A DNA stretch of 38,028 nt, taken from assembly GCA_022773425.1 (NCBI GenBank), contig JALFBM010000034.1, forward strand, positions 1 through 38,028. Direction: 5' to 3'. Each line of letters opens with the position of its first letter. Position 1 is the first letter of the stretch. Under the pieces are notes generated by a model that ran no database searches, was not told where the DNA came from, and worked only from the letters and a program-made list of their open reading frames with translations. The stretch is from Selenomonadaceae bacterium (GTDB taxonomy: Bacteria; Bacillota; Negativicutes; Selenomonadales; Selenomonadaceae). Positions 1 to 8,719 of the stretch are shown here, piece by piece. The position numbers were made by a program, and so were the translations under genes.

Positions 1-92
1 TCGGAGCAAATGACGTTGAACTCTTTGTCGCCCTGCAAGATGGACAGGACAGTCTTCGCTTTGAATTCAGCCGTGTACTTTTTTCGTGGCAT
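1..92 (-). CDS. IS3-family transposase OrfA, N-terminal fragment cut by window edge
   Basis: Reading from an ATG at 92 toward position 1, the frame starts MPRKKYTAEFKAK and continues to ...EFNVICSE. This is the usual beginning of the small helix-turn-helix OrfA subunit of IS3-family transposases, which binds the terminal repeats. A good ribosome-binding site (GGAGG, at about 101-105) lies 8 bases upstream of the ATG. Only about 30 codons are inside the window, so the intactness of the element and the presence of OrfB cannot be judged. The gene points out of the window, so the element's 5' end faces the polysaccharide operon. Recognition rests on a short stretch but it is characteristic. Confidence 0.75.
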   Translation of the reverse strand, partial: MPRKKYTAEFKAKTVLSILQGDKEFNVICS

Positions 93-218
93 GATAGCAA
101 CCTCCGTTTTCATTACTACTATATCATGCACTCCTAAAAAATTCACGGGTGGTCTAAATCCATGGGCCCATTATATATTACGCCCGAATTGTCAAACATA
201 CAGAATCCATTGTTTTAC
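93..218. mobile_element. Probable IS3-type element end and junction with the polysaccharide operon
   Basis: This stretch lies between the transposase start and the stop of the last glycosyltransferase gene. The 5' untranslated part of the insertion sequence should occupy its lower-coordinate portion. A terminal repeat beginning with TG on the minus strand could lie around 150-170, near the palindromic CCATGGGCCCA at 160-170. The exact terminus and any target duplication cannot be fixed because the other end is outside the window. The remaining AT-rich bases show no gene. Confidence 0.35.
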
Positions 219-1250
219 TTACATTAAATTCATTGCGTTTCTGATTGCTCTCTTTGTAAAATAACCACTCGTCACCTTCTCTTGTAAGGCCGTAATGTTT
301 TTTAGATATCGTGCATAATCATCCTCAGTCATGGACGCTAGAATCGTATGGATATCGCTCAGACTATCCACACAAAATCCTATATCATGTTCCTTCACAA
401 AATCTGCAATAGCAGCCTGCGACCAAACAATCACCGGTAAGCACGAAGATACATACAGCGACAATTTGTGCGGATTATTATACCTCGTATATTCCCCGAA
501 AGCCCCCGAGCAAGTATCAATCGAGTCTCCATCCCAAATCAGACCAAAACTTCCTTCCAATCTAGCCGGAATTTCTTCTGATGTAAAGCTTCCATAGTAG
601 GTGACACTTTTGGATCGTATCTTATTGCGATCAAAATTTATTCCGTAAACAAAAAAATTCACGCCAAGTTTATCCAGATCATGATACAAGAAGGTGCTCT
701 TAGCAAGATTGCCAGCAAAAGCAATCTCATATCGATAAGAGCGCGCTGGGTGGTTTGTTGTTGCACGTAAATAATCAAATAGATCCAATGTCAACATTGG
801 TGTATGTACGCCCATCCTTTTCAATGCATCTGCCATCCGCTGGTTATGTACGATAAGCATTTTGCAGGTATTAAACACCTCAATCTCATGCTGGATATTA
901 TCCTGGCCGAAATTACGTAATGAGTCCACATCATGTATCAACAAACAGACTTCATTGTGTCGCAAAAGACGTAGCAGTAACTTACGTAAAATGATATTAG
1001 AATAAAAAGGGTACTGGATAAATAACTTTTTATTGTTCACGCGAGATAAATCTATAAACTTACAAATATTATGAGGAGATAGCACATAATAAACTTTGTC
1101 AAAGACAGATGTAAAATGATGTTCACTATATGAAAATGCCACATCCCCTACCATTTGTGCAAGAATCACATCGATATCCTGACGAGCCTTACTGCCAGCA
1201 TGTTTGCCAATATCGCTTTGCTCTTGTATATAAGAATAGTTTTCACCCAT
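219..1250 (-). CDS. Gtf3-like glycosyltransferase of polysaccharide assembly
   Basis: A 343-residue soluble protein whose layout matches the Gtf3-type family (glucosyl- or galactofuranosyltransferases of surface glycan clusters). Family-typical stretches are HDVDSLR near residue 100, an E...FN..K.LIVHN segment, the FAGNL segment that opens the nucleotide-sugar domain, GSFGLIWDGDS, and NNPHKLSLY followed by LPVIVW. It would add a sugar to a lipid-linked or protein-linked glycan in the cytoplasm; donor and acceptor cannot be read. I chose the ATG at 1250 over that at 1259 because AAGGA sits 8 bases before it, whereas the earlier ATG abuts the Shine-Dalgarno sequence. It is the last gene of the AT-rich part of the operon, starting 13 bases after the polymerase stop. 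Confidence 0.8.
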   Translation of the reverse strand: MGENYSYIQEQSDIGKHAGSKARQDIDVILAQMVGDVAFSYSEHHFTSVFDKVYYVLSPHNICKFIDLSRVNNKKLFIQYPFYSNIILRKLLLRLLRHNEVCLLIHDVDSLRNFGQDNIQHEIEVFNTCKMLIVHNQRMADALKRMGVHTPMLTLDLFDYLRATTNHPARSYRYEIAFAGNLAKSTFLYHDLDKLGVNFFVYGINFDRNKIRSKSVTYYGSFTSEEIPARLEGSFGLIWDGDSIDTCSGAFGEYTRYNNPHKLSLYVSSCLPVIVWSQAAIADFVKEHDIGFCVDSLSDIHTILASMTEDDYARYLKNITALQEKVTSGYFTKRAIRNAMNLM

Positions 1251-1263
1251 AATAAGCATCCTT

Positions 1264-2634
1264 CTACTTTCTCCCTTTCAGAGTTTCGATTCCTTCTACA
1301 AAAAAATATTTGAACAAGAAATAACTGATTACTCCCTGCAACAAGGTTATCGATACTATTTCCGTGTAAAACCAATTTGAAAAAAAGGCCAAGGCTACAG
1401 AATAATAAATATAAGCATACATTAACAGCCATACATCAATCGCCCTTTTATTATAAGGGAATTTAACATAGCGTATTCTATAATACATGTAGCCAAAACA
1501 AGATCCCATTATACCACTAAATAAAATAACACCAAAAAAACCGGCATCTATATAGTAAGATTTGAACATAGTATAGACATTACCTAAAAAAATTCCATTT
1601 ACCGTACGGAAGCCAAAATCATTATTAATTGTAACAATACCTAATTTTAAATACAGCCAATCATAAAATCCAGAAAAGGTGTGTTCACCAAAAAACATAG
1701 AGGTGCCCGGATAGTATTCCTGTGTCAAATATATATCTAACAGCTTTAATTCAGCCCCCCAATAAATGGCAAGCTGTTCAAAAGAATCACTAATCAATTC
1801 TCCCACAGAATCTAAGCCTATATCATCACCTCGGCCAACTATAATTAAACTAGAATAAAATACTACCATAGCGACCATAGTTAATATAAAGAAGATTACA
1901 AGTTTTCGAATCGTGAAACGACTCTTCCAACTGTGCATTCTCATGCGATAAATATAAAAAACAATCAAAAACGGAAACACGATATGAAGAAGAACCGCGC
2001 CTCTAGATCCTTCTAACAAAGACAATATAACTGTACTTACAACGATGATTATCGATTTTATATCCCACTTTTTAGACACAGCTCGAATAACTGCCATACG
2101 ATACACAAAAAACAAACTACCAATATATGCAAATTTCCGGCTATAAGCCATCAGTTTAGGGATTGGTGGTATATCTAAAGTACCATTATTTGCAACAACC
2201 GAAAGTCTATACGCTATGATTTTTTGGCTAAGTGAATCCGTCATGTTAAATGCCGTGGCAATCTCATTAATATACTGCAAACAAAGGAAAATGACAAACA
2301 CTTGAAACAGTGCAAACAAAATCGTCTTTTTCCATGTAATAGAAAAAACAGCGTACATAGGTACACTTAGTCCAACTATTTTAGAGTTATCCTTTTTTTT
2401 ACATAAAGTAACATAGTAGCATAGGAGAAATGAAAGAATTCCTAATATGACAACCAAAAATGTTGTCAAGCTCATATCAAAATACCATATATATATATAT
2501 GGCTCACACATAAGTGCTGCTAATAAAAAAGTTGCACACAAAATCACAGGCGCAGACAAGTAATCTTTATTCGAGAAATAATACGTAATCATGGTCAAAA
2601 TTAATAAGAAGCCAATCATTACATGTAAAAGCAT
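1264..2634 (-). CDS. Wzy-like oligosaccharide repeat-unit polymerase (multi-pass membrane protein)
   Basis: About 456 residues, almost entirely hydrophobic segments separated by short charged loops, with roughly ten or more membrane spans. A larger soluble loop lies around residues 280-350 (ELLDIYLTQEYYPGTS... region). Such a protein among glycosyltransferases is almost always the Wzy polymerase, which links lipid-carried repeat units at the outer face of the inner membrane. Sequence identity is low in this family, so the call leans on topology and context; an O-antigen ligase-like or flippase-like role is less likely given the length and the long periplasmic loop. ATG at 2634 is preferred because AAGGA lies 8 bases upstream; an in-frame ATG at 2643 directly follows that site. 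Very AT-rich compared with genes right of 5050. Confidence 0.7.
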   Translation of the reverse strand: MLLHVMIGFLLILTMITYYFSNKDYLSAPVILCATFLLAALMCEPYIYIWYFDMSLTTFLVVILGILSFLLCYYVTLCKKKDNSKIVGLSVPMYAVFSITWKKTILFALFQVFVIFLCLQYINEIATAFNMTDSLSQKIIAYRLSVVANNGTLDIPPIPKLMAYSRKFAYIGSLFFVYRMAVIRAVSKKWDIKSIIIVVSTVILSLLEGSRGAVLLHIVFPFLIVFYIYRMRMHSWKSRFTIRKLVIFFILTMVAMVVFYSSLIIVGRGDDIGLDSVGELISDSFEQLAIYWGAELKLLDIYLTQEYYPGTSMFFGEHTFSGFYDWLYLKLGIVTINNDFGFRTVNGIFLGNVYTMFKSYYIDAGFFGVILFSGIMGSCFGYMYYRIRYVKFPYNKRAIDVWLLMYAYIYYSVALAFFSNWFYTEIVSITLLQGVISYFLFKYFFVEGIETLKGRK

Positions 2635-2678
2635 TACTTTCATCCTTATTGTATCGAATACAAATGAATACAGGAATT

Positions 2679-3794
2679 TTATCTACAGTAAGCATCTTCA
2701 ATTTTTTCAATCTCTGTAGTTGCATCATACCCAGCCAAGACAATTTTCTCTTGCATATTTTGGCGTATAACATCTCCACAAACGATTATATCATCACACC
2801 ATTTTTCAGATGATGCATTCAAGCTTATTGTTTGAAACAACTCTGTAACAGAAGTTTCCCGGGAAAAAACATCCGAACATATGCACGGTAGTCCTGCAGC
2901 CTGAGCCTCAATTGCCGTAATACACAGCCCCTCAAATTTTGATGGCAATACATGACAGTCCATGGCTTGGTAAAGTTCATTTGTATCTTTACGCATGCCA
3001 AGGAACATGACCTTATCCTCCAGATGATAGGCACGTACTTTTTGCTTTATCATTTTCAAGCGATCTTGGAACCCTGCTGCATCGCCTACGAGCATCAAGA
3101 CGGCATCCTCTCGCTTAGCAGCAATTTCTTTAAATATGTCAATGAGGAACTCATGGTTCTTCTGTGGAGAAAATCTTGCTACAGTTCCTACCACAAACTT
3201 ATCCTCTATCCCCAGTTTCTTCCGCACTCGGTTCCGGATTGCTGGATTAAAAATAAATTTAGGTGTATCGATTGCATTGTGAATGATTTGAAATGGATGT
3301 TTTCCGAACATCCATTTTCCTGCCAGTTTTGAGCAGGCCCAATAATCTGTTGCAGAGAGTTTCAATAGGAATGCGTTCAAGCACTTTAAACACTTTCTAG
3401 GCAGACTTTCCGCTATTTCATCACCGGAATTATGGGAATGGATCACGCGATGCGGTATCCCCACTAAGGCAGCGACAAACAATGGAAACACATAGTATAA
3501 GGAACAGGTGTTTAAAACAATATATTTGTATTCATGTCTTTTTTTATACAATAGTTTAAATACACTCCAATAATGGCCTATCAGTGATTTGTGACGGGAT
3601 GGTACAGCATAAATCGAGTCACCATTTTGTTCAATTTCATCTGAAAACACAATCTGCGACTCTCCCGTAATATTCAGGAAATCATAGCGGACAATTTCAC
3701 GATTCAATTTGCGATACTGCGACATCAGATAAGTTTCCATACCGCCTATATTATGGGTCATACCAATTTGAAGCACTCTAACTGGTAAATTCAT
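2679..3794 (-). CDS. GT4-family glycosyltransferase
   Basis: A 371-residue GT-B fold enzyme. The N-terminal domain begins with VLQIGMTHNIGGMETYL, typical of EpsF-type transferases, and has HSHNSG near residue 120. The C-terminal domain opens with GTVARFSPQKN near residue 204 and carries the E-x7-E retaining signature (EGLCITAIEAQ, near residue 289). It is predicted to transfer a sugar from a nucleotide donor to the growing lipid-linked repeat unit; specificity is not readable. Two adjacent ATG codons exist; the second (3794) has better spacing from GAGGAG. It follows the previous transferase gene by about 10 bases, indicating one transcript. Confidence 0.85.
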   Translation of the reverse strand: MNLPVRVLQIGMTHNIGGMETYLMSQYRKLNREIVRYDFLNITGESQIVFSDEIEQNGDSIYAVPSRHKSLIGHYWSVFKLLYKKRHEYKYIVLNTCSLYYVFPLFVAALVGIPHRVIHSHNSGDEIAESLPRKCLKCLNAFLLKLSATDYWACSKLAGKWMFGKHPFQIIHNAIDTPKFIFNPAIRNRVRKKLGIEDKFVVGTVARFSPQKNHEFLIDIFKEIAAKREDAVLMLVGDAAGFQDRLKMIKQKVRAYHLEDKVMFLGMRKDTNELYQAMDCHVLPSKFEGLCITAIEAQAAGLPCICSDVFSRETSVTELFQTISLNASSEKWCDDIIVCGDVIRQNMQEKIVLAGYDATTEIEKIEDAYCR

Positions 3795-3804
3795 CATGCT
3801 CTCC

Positions 3805-4926
3805 TCAATCCAACGATAGATAATACCGTTCTAAAACCTTTGCTTCTTGCTGAATATCGTATCCTGCTTTACGAATTTCTTCTACAGGGCTTTTTCGCAG
3901 AAATTTATTATTGATTCGTTCTCCAATAATTTTTGCCCATTGATCCTCATTATTTTTCAGCGGAATAAATGTCAACAAATCGCTTACTTTTGCATCGCTA
4001 GGAATAACATCTGCACTAGCAAAAACAGGTAAACCACTGCACTGTGCTTCTACTAAGACTATCCCTAGTCCCTCATAAATAGAGGGAAATACAAATGCAT
4101 CAAATGCCTGATAATAATCTTCTATATCTTTTTTTGCGCCCAAAAATTTAACAACATGTTGCAATTTTAAAGCCTGAACAAGTTGCTTCAATATGGTTTC
4201 ATCTTCACCTTCGCCAATTATTAATAAACGTACATCAGGATATTTCTGATAAATTTTAGAAAATATCCTGATTAGAAATGATTGGTTTTTTTGGGGGTTC
4301 AATCGCCCTACATGACCAATGACAAAATTTTTTCCAAGATGAAGCTTTTCCCTCATGAAGTTGCGCATTGATGATGAATAAATAAATCGATTAACATCTA
4401 TTGAATTTTTTATAATAGTAAACGGATACTTACCAAAAAGGAATCGTCCTGCGTCTTCCGTACAGGCAATACGTTCAGTTGCTTCCATATTGCCGATATA
4501 AAGCAAAGGATAATTTCGAATAGCATGTGAAAAAGTCGCCGCTGCACGATTATTATGGCTGTGAAGGATACAATGTTTTATCCCTGCCTTTTTAGCCAAT
4601 GGGAAATACAAAAATGCTGCATTCGCCATATGACAATGTAATATATGGTATTCATTTCGATGTTCTTCGAGAAAGCTTGAGATTTTTTTCTTTATAGCAA
4701 AGAATCGATTTAGCCGAAATGCTTCCCAATCAAAAACATGCCCTCCTAAAGATTCAATTTCTTTTTTTATTTCATCTTCTACATGGCTATGCGTGATAAA
4801 ATCAAACTGTATTTTAGAACGATCTATATGGCGATAATAATTTAATAAATAAGCTTCTATACCTCCACAAAACGTTAATCCAGGAAGAACATGTAAAATA
4901 CGAATAGGTTTTCCTACAGCCATCAT
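3805..4926 (-). CDS. GT4-family glycosyltransferase (EpsF-like)
   Basis: A 373-residue transferase, paralogous in layout to its downstream neighbour. It starts with IRILHVLPGLTFCGGIEAYL, has HSHNNRAA near residue 120, then VGRLNPQKNQSFL near residue 208 and the E-x7-E motif in EGLGIVLVEAQ near residue 290. It probably adds another sugar of the repeat unit at the cytoplasmic face of the membrane. Two adjacent ATGs (4926 and 4923) both crowd the AAGG ribosome-binding site, so the start is uncertain by one codon. Base composition is AT-rich, unlike wzz upstream, consistent with an imported cassette. Confidence 0.85.
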   Translation of the reverse strand: MMAVGKPIRILHVLPGLTFCGGIEAYLLNYYRHIDRSKIQFDFITHSHVEDEIKKEIESLGGHVFDWEAFRLNRFFAIKKKISSFLEEHRNEYHILHCHMANAAFLYFPLAKKAGIKHCILHSHNNRAAATFSHAIRNYPLLYIGNMEATERIACTEDAGRFLFGKYPFTIIKNSIDVNRFIYSSSMRNFMREKLHLGKNFVIGHVGRLNPQKNQSFLIRIFSKIYQKYPDVRLLIIGEGEDETILKQLVQALKLQHVVKFLGAKKDIEDYYQAFDAFVFPSIYEGLGIVLVEAQCSGLPVFASADVIPSDAKVSDLLTFIPLKNNEDQWAKIIGERINNKFLRKSPVEEIRKAGYDIQQEAKVLERYYLSLD

Positions 4927-4946
4927 CCTTATTCATCTACCTACCT

Positions 4947-6293
4947 TTAAACTGTTTTTTTATAGACGAATAACATATATAAAAACGAAATCAGCCAGCC
5001 TAACACAAATCCTACAGCTGTCATTAATTTTGGTCTTGGCCATACCGGCTTCTCTTCAAATGGCAGTGTGGCTGGATCGACAATCTGGACATCCATGGAG
5101 TCCATGGCCTGCTGGACGCGGCTCTGTTCGCACTGCTGGACAAGGTTGACGTAGACCTGATTCTTGATCTCTGCATCGCGTTTATACTCAAGGTAATCCA
5201 CGACACCCTCCGGCAGGTCACCGAGTTCCTGCTGCTTACTGTCGCGCTGGGCCTTGATGGCAGATTCACTGGCCTGAGCCGTGGCAATAGTCACCTGGGC
5301 CTGGGCCTGTGTCTTCAGGAGTTCTGCCTGGGCTGGATTGAGGGTCGTTGCATTCGAGGATACGACGGCATTGACTTCGTTCGTCAGGCTGCTCTTCAGT
5401 TTGCCGAGCTGTTCGCGAGCCACGATGACCTGCGGATTGTTCTCTGTGTAGCGCTGTCTGAGGCCGACGAGCTCGACCTGCTTGGCAACGATCTGGTTGC
5501 GGATGCCCTGTACAGTCGCATTATCGTTGATGTTGTAGCTCTGGCTGCCTGCTTTCATTTCGCTGAGCTTTGCATTGGCCGTATCCAGTTGTGCCTGCCC
5601 GGACTGTGCCTGGACTTCCATCTTGCTGATGGCTTCGTCATAAGCATCGAGGTGGGAAATCAGGGCTTTTGTCTGGGTATCCGGGTCATAGATCTTATGC
5701 TCTTTCTGATACTCGGCAAACTTCTCGGCGGCTTCATCCGACTCCTGCTTGGCCTGGTCAATGCGCTCATTCAGGAACTGGACGAGGAGGCTCTGCGTCT
5801 CTTTGTTCAGGCCCGTCATCATGTCGAGGAAGTTGTTCACGACATCCTGCGAGATTTTCTGCGCCTCCTCCGGTGTCTTGCCTTTAGCCGTCACCTTGAT
5901 GAGGTTCGTCTGCTTCGTATTCTCGATCTTGAGATTCGACTTCGCAAAGGCTTCCGGCGTCAAGAACTTTTTCTTATTCTCTGGCCAGTCGAGAGCATCG
6001 ATGATCGGCTGTAGGACTGTATTGCTCTTCATGAGCTCCACATATGTGAGCGTGGGCGAGTTCCCGCCGCCAAACCCCATGGCTGCAGCGGCGGCCGATG
6101 CACCACCACTGGCCAGTTGCGAACCCGTCATGCGGGTCTGGACGGTGGTGGTGGATTCGTACGTCTTCGGCCAAACGAGACCAGCGACGAGTGCGACGGC
6201 TGTGCAGCCCACTACGATGCCGCCGACCACTTTCTTGCGCTGCAGCATGATGTCTTTGAGGCGGCCAAAGTCGATGGATTCTTCTTTTTCCAA
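4947..6293 (-). CDS. Wzz-type polysaccharide chain-length regulator (polysaccharide co-polymerase)
   Basis: A 448-residue inner-membrane protein with the classic co-polymerase layout: a cytoplasmic N-terminus, a membrane span at about 22-41, a long periplasmic part rich in coiled coil (about 130-390), a Pro-rich stretch (EEKPVWPRPK) and a second span at about 424-444. It would set polymer length by acting on the Wzy polymerase. No tyrosine-kinase domain is fused and none is seen nearby. The start is a TTG at 6293 preceded by AGGAGA; no nearby ATG fits. The last 90 or so bases are AT-rich while the rest is GC-rich, placing a composition breakpoint inside the gene. Confidence 0.88.
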   Translation of the reverse strand: MEKEESIDFGRLKDIMLQRKKVVGGIVVGCTAVALVAGLVWPKTYESTTTVQTRMTGSQLASGGASAAAAAMGFGGGNSPTLTYVELMKSNTVLQPIIDALDWPENKKKFLTPEAFAKSNLKIENTKQTNLIKVTAKGKTPEEAQKISQDVVNNFLDMMTGLNKETQSLLVQFLNERIDQAKQESDEAAEKFAEYQKEHKIYDPDTQTKALISHLDAYDEAISKMEVQAQSGQAQLDTANAKLSEMKAGSQSYNINDNATVQGIRNQIVAKQVELVGLRQRYTENNPQVIVAREQLGKLKSSLTNEVNAVVSSNATTLNPAQAELLKTQAQAQVTIATAQASESAIKAQRDSKQQELGDLPEGVVDYLEYKRDAEIKNQVYVNLVQQCEQSRVQQAMDSMDVQIVDPATLPFEEKPVWPRPKLMTAVGFVLGWLISFLYMLFVYKKTV

Positions 6294-6342
6294 GGTGTTC
6301 TCTCCTATCTATGCCTGTAATGGTTCCGGATATGATGCAATA

Positions 6343-7113
6343 TTAATGCGAAGTCGTCAGACCGAGCTTGCGCGCGACGAAAAGGCCGCCCTTGCGCACC
6401 CAGTTCTGTTTCTCGAGGAAGGATACATTCTGTTCACGGTACGGGATACCGTTCTTGTCCAGCCAGATGTCGAGCATCAGCTCGCTGACGAAGCCGAAGA
6501 TGCGCGCTTCGTAGGCAGAATAGTTGCTGATGTCCACCCTGTCCTCAATCTTGAACAGGATGTCGAACATCCACTGGCAGTAGGCGTCGTAGAGGTCTTT
6601 GCGCATGACGAACATGTTGAACATATGCGCCCAGGTGCGCTTCATGACGGTATCATGTGCCTCGATGTATTCAGGATAATCCGCGCGGATGATTTCGTCA
6701 AGGGCCTGCAGGCCTTCTGCATGGTGGGCGTGCAGGTAGTGGGATTTGTTCGATTCGATGTAATAGCGCCGCTTATCGGCCACGATGACCGGTGTCTCAG
6801 CCAGCAGTCTCTCCCAGTCCGCCCGGGACAGGATTGCCGCCCGCTTGCCCTCGATCGAGCGCGCTTCCTTATTGGTAAAGTAGCGGCGGTAATGGACAAG
6901 CCCCGTATAATCCGCCTGGAGATTCTTCCACGCCCAGTACAAGGCTGTCAGTTCACAGTAATGCGGATTCTTGGCGCTGATGTTGTCGCCGGTATTGTCA
7001 CCGGTAAAGCCGATGCTTTCTTTGCCCTCACAGCCAACGTGAATCGGCATGTAGACATCATCCTGCGGCATCCAATACGGCTTATGCGCCGCGACCATGA
7101 TCTTTATATCCAC
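6343..7113 (-). CDS. DUF4422 family protein, probable capsular polysaccharide glycosyltransferase
   Basis: A 256-residue protein with DUF4422 hallmarks: IMVAAHKPYWMP at the start, GDNTGDNISAKN near 40, CELTALYWAWKN, DYTGLVHYRRYF near residue 70, and a C-terminal FGFVSELMLDIWL. Members of this domain family occur in capsule and O-antigen clusters and are regarded as glycosyltransferases, but the reaction here is unknown. The start is a GTG at 7113 with AAGGAG 7 bases upstream. It lies between the ATPase/nuclease-like pair and wzz on the same strand with short gaps, so all are probably co-transcribed. Confidence 0.85.
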   Translation of the reverse strand: MDIKIMVAAHKPYWMPQDDVYMPIHVGCEGKESIGFTGDNTGDNISAKNPHYCELTALYWAWKNLQADYTGLVHYRRYFTNKEARSIEGKRAAILSRADWERLLAETPVIVADKRRYYIESNKSHYLHAHHAEGLQALDEIIRADYPEYIEAHDTVMKRTWAHMFNMFVMRKDLYDAYCQWMFDILFKIEDRVDISNYSAYEARIFGFVSELMLDIWLDKNGIPYREQNVSFLEKQNWVRKGGLFVARKLGLTTSH

Positions 7114-7146
7114 AAAATCTCTCCTTATGAAACATGAAACGAATCC

Positions 7147-7656
7147 TCACGAACTATTTTTATGAACGAAGTTATGTGCTACAGCACTCTCCTTATTGAA
7201 TACCAAAATATTCATATTCCAGATTCGCATTTCTGCTCGAAGTTGCTTGCGCAACAATTCTCCTAAAGGCGCGCGATGATCATCCTTGAGATTTTTGACA
7301 ATCAGAATCAGTTTAATACGCGGTTGCTGCTTGAACGCTTCTTGCAAAGAATCTGGAAATAACGGTTCCTCATCGGGCAGTGCCTTTGTGAGTAAAGCAT
7401 AACATACTTCCAAAGAATGGATAAACTTCTTGCCAATGTGCTCGACGAATTCTCCTATCCCCTCGCCATTCTCCTGATCTGGCGCGCTTGTCTTCGCCTC
7501 GACGAAGATGATATCCTGCTTCGGTCCCATCGTGATGAATTCCACGGCAGAAACTCCGCGCGTGTTCACCTTTCGATAGGTATCGGACTGCTCGATGGGG
7601 AATGTCTTGGTTTCAGGCAGGTGAAACCACATACCGGATTCATGAATCTTTAGCAT
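7147..7656 (-). CDS. Small protein with PD-(D/E)XK-like motif, partner of the upstream ATPase
   Basis: A 169-residue soluble protein I cannot assign to a named family. An acidic/lysine pattern is visible: E39, then D48-IIFV-E53-A-K55, with hydrophobic residues making a strand that ends in ExK. This is the arrangement of the core of PD-(D/E)XK nucleases. A later KLILIVKNL strand could complete the sheet. I chose ATG 7656 over 7662 because the first ATG abuts the G-rich ribosome-binding site. The gene overlaps the end of the ATPase gene by 17 bases, implying translational coupling and joint function. A nuclease or effector role in a two-gene defence module is an inference; a non-catalytic adaptor is possible. 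GC content is lower than that of the flanking polysaccharide genes. Confidence 0.55.
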   Translation of the reverse strand: MLKIHESGMWFHLPETKTFPIEQSDTYRKVNTRGVSAVEFITMGPKQDIIFVEAKTSAPDQENGEGIGEFVEHIGKKFIHSLEVCYALLTKALPDEEPLFPDSLQEAFKQQPRIKLILIVKNLKDDHRAPLGELLRKQLRAEMRIWNMNILVFNKESAVAHNFVHKNSS

Positions 7657-8683
7657 AGCCATCCCCCAAGGTCAAGTCCACTTCACGTTCGTAAAGGCGA
7701 ACTGATTCATCGATGATGCTGTTATCGGGCATTCCTGCGAGCAAGTCGTCGTAAGCCGGTGTGCCGGTATCGCTCAGGGACAGCACGGGAATGCTCATGT
7801 GGTGTTCCTGTGCCAGGAGGTAGAGCTCTTTGATGGCGAAGTAGGAATGCGTGGCGATGAAGAACTGCATGCCACTCTGGGAGAGCTCGTAGATCATCTG
7901 GAGGAACCTGACGACAGCCTGTGGATGCAGCGAGGACTCGATCTCATCGAGGAAGACAACGGACTTCGGCGTCAAATAGCGATTGGCCAGCAGCTGATTG
8001 AATATCGCGATTTTCTTGATGCCCTCGGCCGTCGTGTTGATGGAATAGAGCGTGTTGCCCTTCTTGTAGTACCACTGGCGCTTCTTCTCATCGTAGTCGA
8101 CGGTGCCGCCCAAGATATCCTTGAGAATCTTGCGGCTATCGGCGAAGTGCTGATAGTTGTTGCCGCGCTGCCGTGGCAACTGCAAGGCCTTGACGAGATC
8201 AAGATAGGTGTCGTCGAAGCCGTACATCATATCCTGCTCGCGCGATTTCAGGATGACGTCCTGCAAAGACAGGACTTCCTTAGCGGGGATAAATACGGTA
8301 TTGCTGTCGCGGTTCTTGGCGAGCGTCGTCCCGGCCTTCAAGATTTTCTTGACCGTATCCCGCCCGAATTCGTAGAAGAGCGATTCGTTGTTGTCCACCG
8401 TCATTGAGAAGTTCAGCTTGCCGCCATTTGTCTTGTTGACCAAGTCCCCGAGGCGGTCGGTCTGGAACGTCCAATGCAGCTTCTCCTGCAGGATGTCTGG
8501 CAAGGCCTGTTGCGCGTTACCGCGCTTGTACTGTTCCAACGTCCGCATCGCAACATACATCGCCTTCAGGACAAAGGTCTTCCCGGTTCCATTGATGCCG
8601 AGGAGCAAATTGATACTCTGAAGATGCTTCCACGCTATGTTCTTGTGCATACCAAAGTTTTTTGCTTGTATGGAGTCAATCAT
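7640..8683 (-). CDS. AAA family (ABC/SMC-like, AAA_21-type) ATPase, no fused nuclease
   Basis: A 347-residue ATPase of the group found in phage-defence and toxin modules. It has Walker A GINGTGKT at residues 29-36, a TAEGIKK signature-like stretch near 218, Walker B VVFLDEIESSLHPQ near 245 and the switch histidine in ATHSYF near 280. The region between Walker A and the signature is an insertion of about 180 residues with no recognised domain. No Toprim (OLD-type) domain follows, so any nuclease activity would come from the overlapping downstream gene. ATG at 8683 has GGGAG 8 bases upstream. It begins 36 bases after the sugar-phosphate transferase stop, so it sits within the polysaccharide transcription unit. 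Confidence 0.8.
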   Translation of the reverse strand: MIDSIQAKNFGMHKNIAWKHLQSINLLLGINGTGKTFVLKAMYVAMRTLEQYKRGNAQQALPDILQEKLHWTFQTDRLGDLVNKTNGGKLNFSMTVDNNESLFYEFGRDTVKKILKAGTTLAKNRDSNTVFIPAKEVLSLQDVILKSREQDMMYGFDDTYLDLVKALQLPRQRGNNYQHFADSRKILKDILGGTVDYDEKKRQWYYKKGNTLYSINTTAEGIKKIAIFNQLLANRYLTPKSVVFLDEIESSLHPQAVVRFLQMIYELSQSGMQFFIATHSYFAIKELYLLAQEHHMSIPVLSLSDTGTPAYDDLLAGMPDNSIIDESVRLYEREVDLTLGDGYAKDS

Positions 8684-8719
8684 CGTGCCAACTCCCTTCC
8701 CCCCATAAAATAAACTGGA

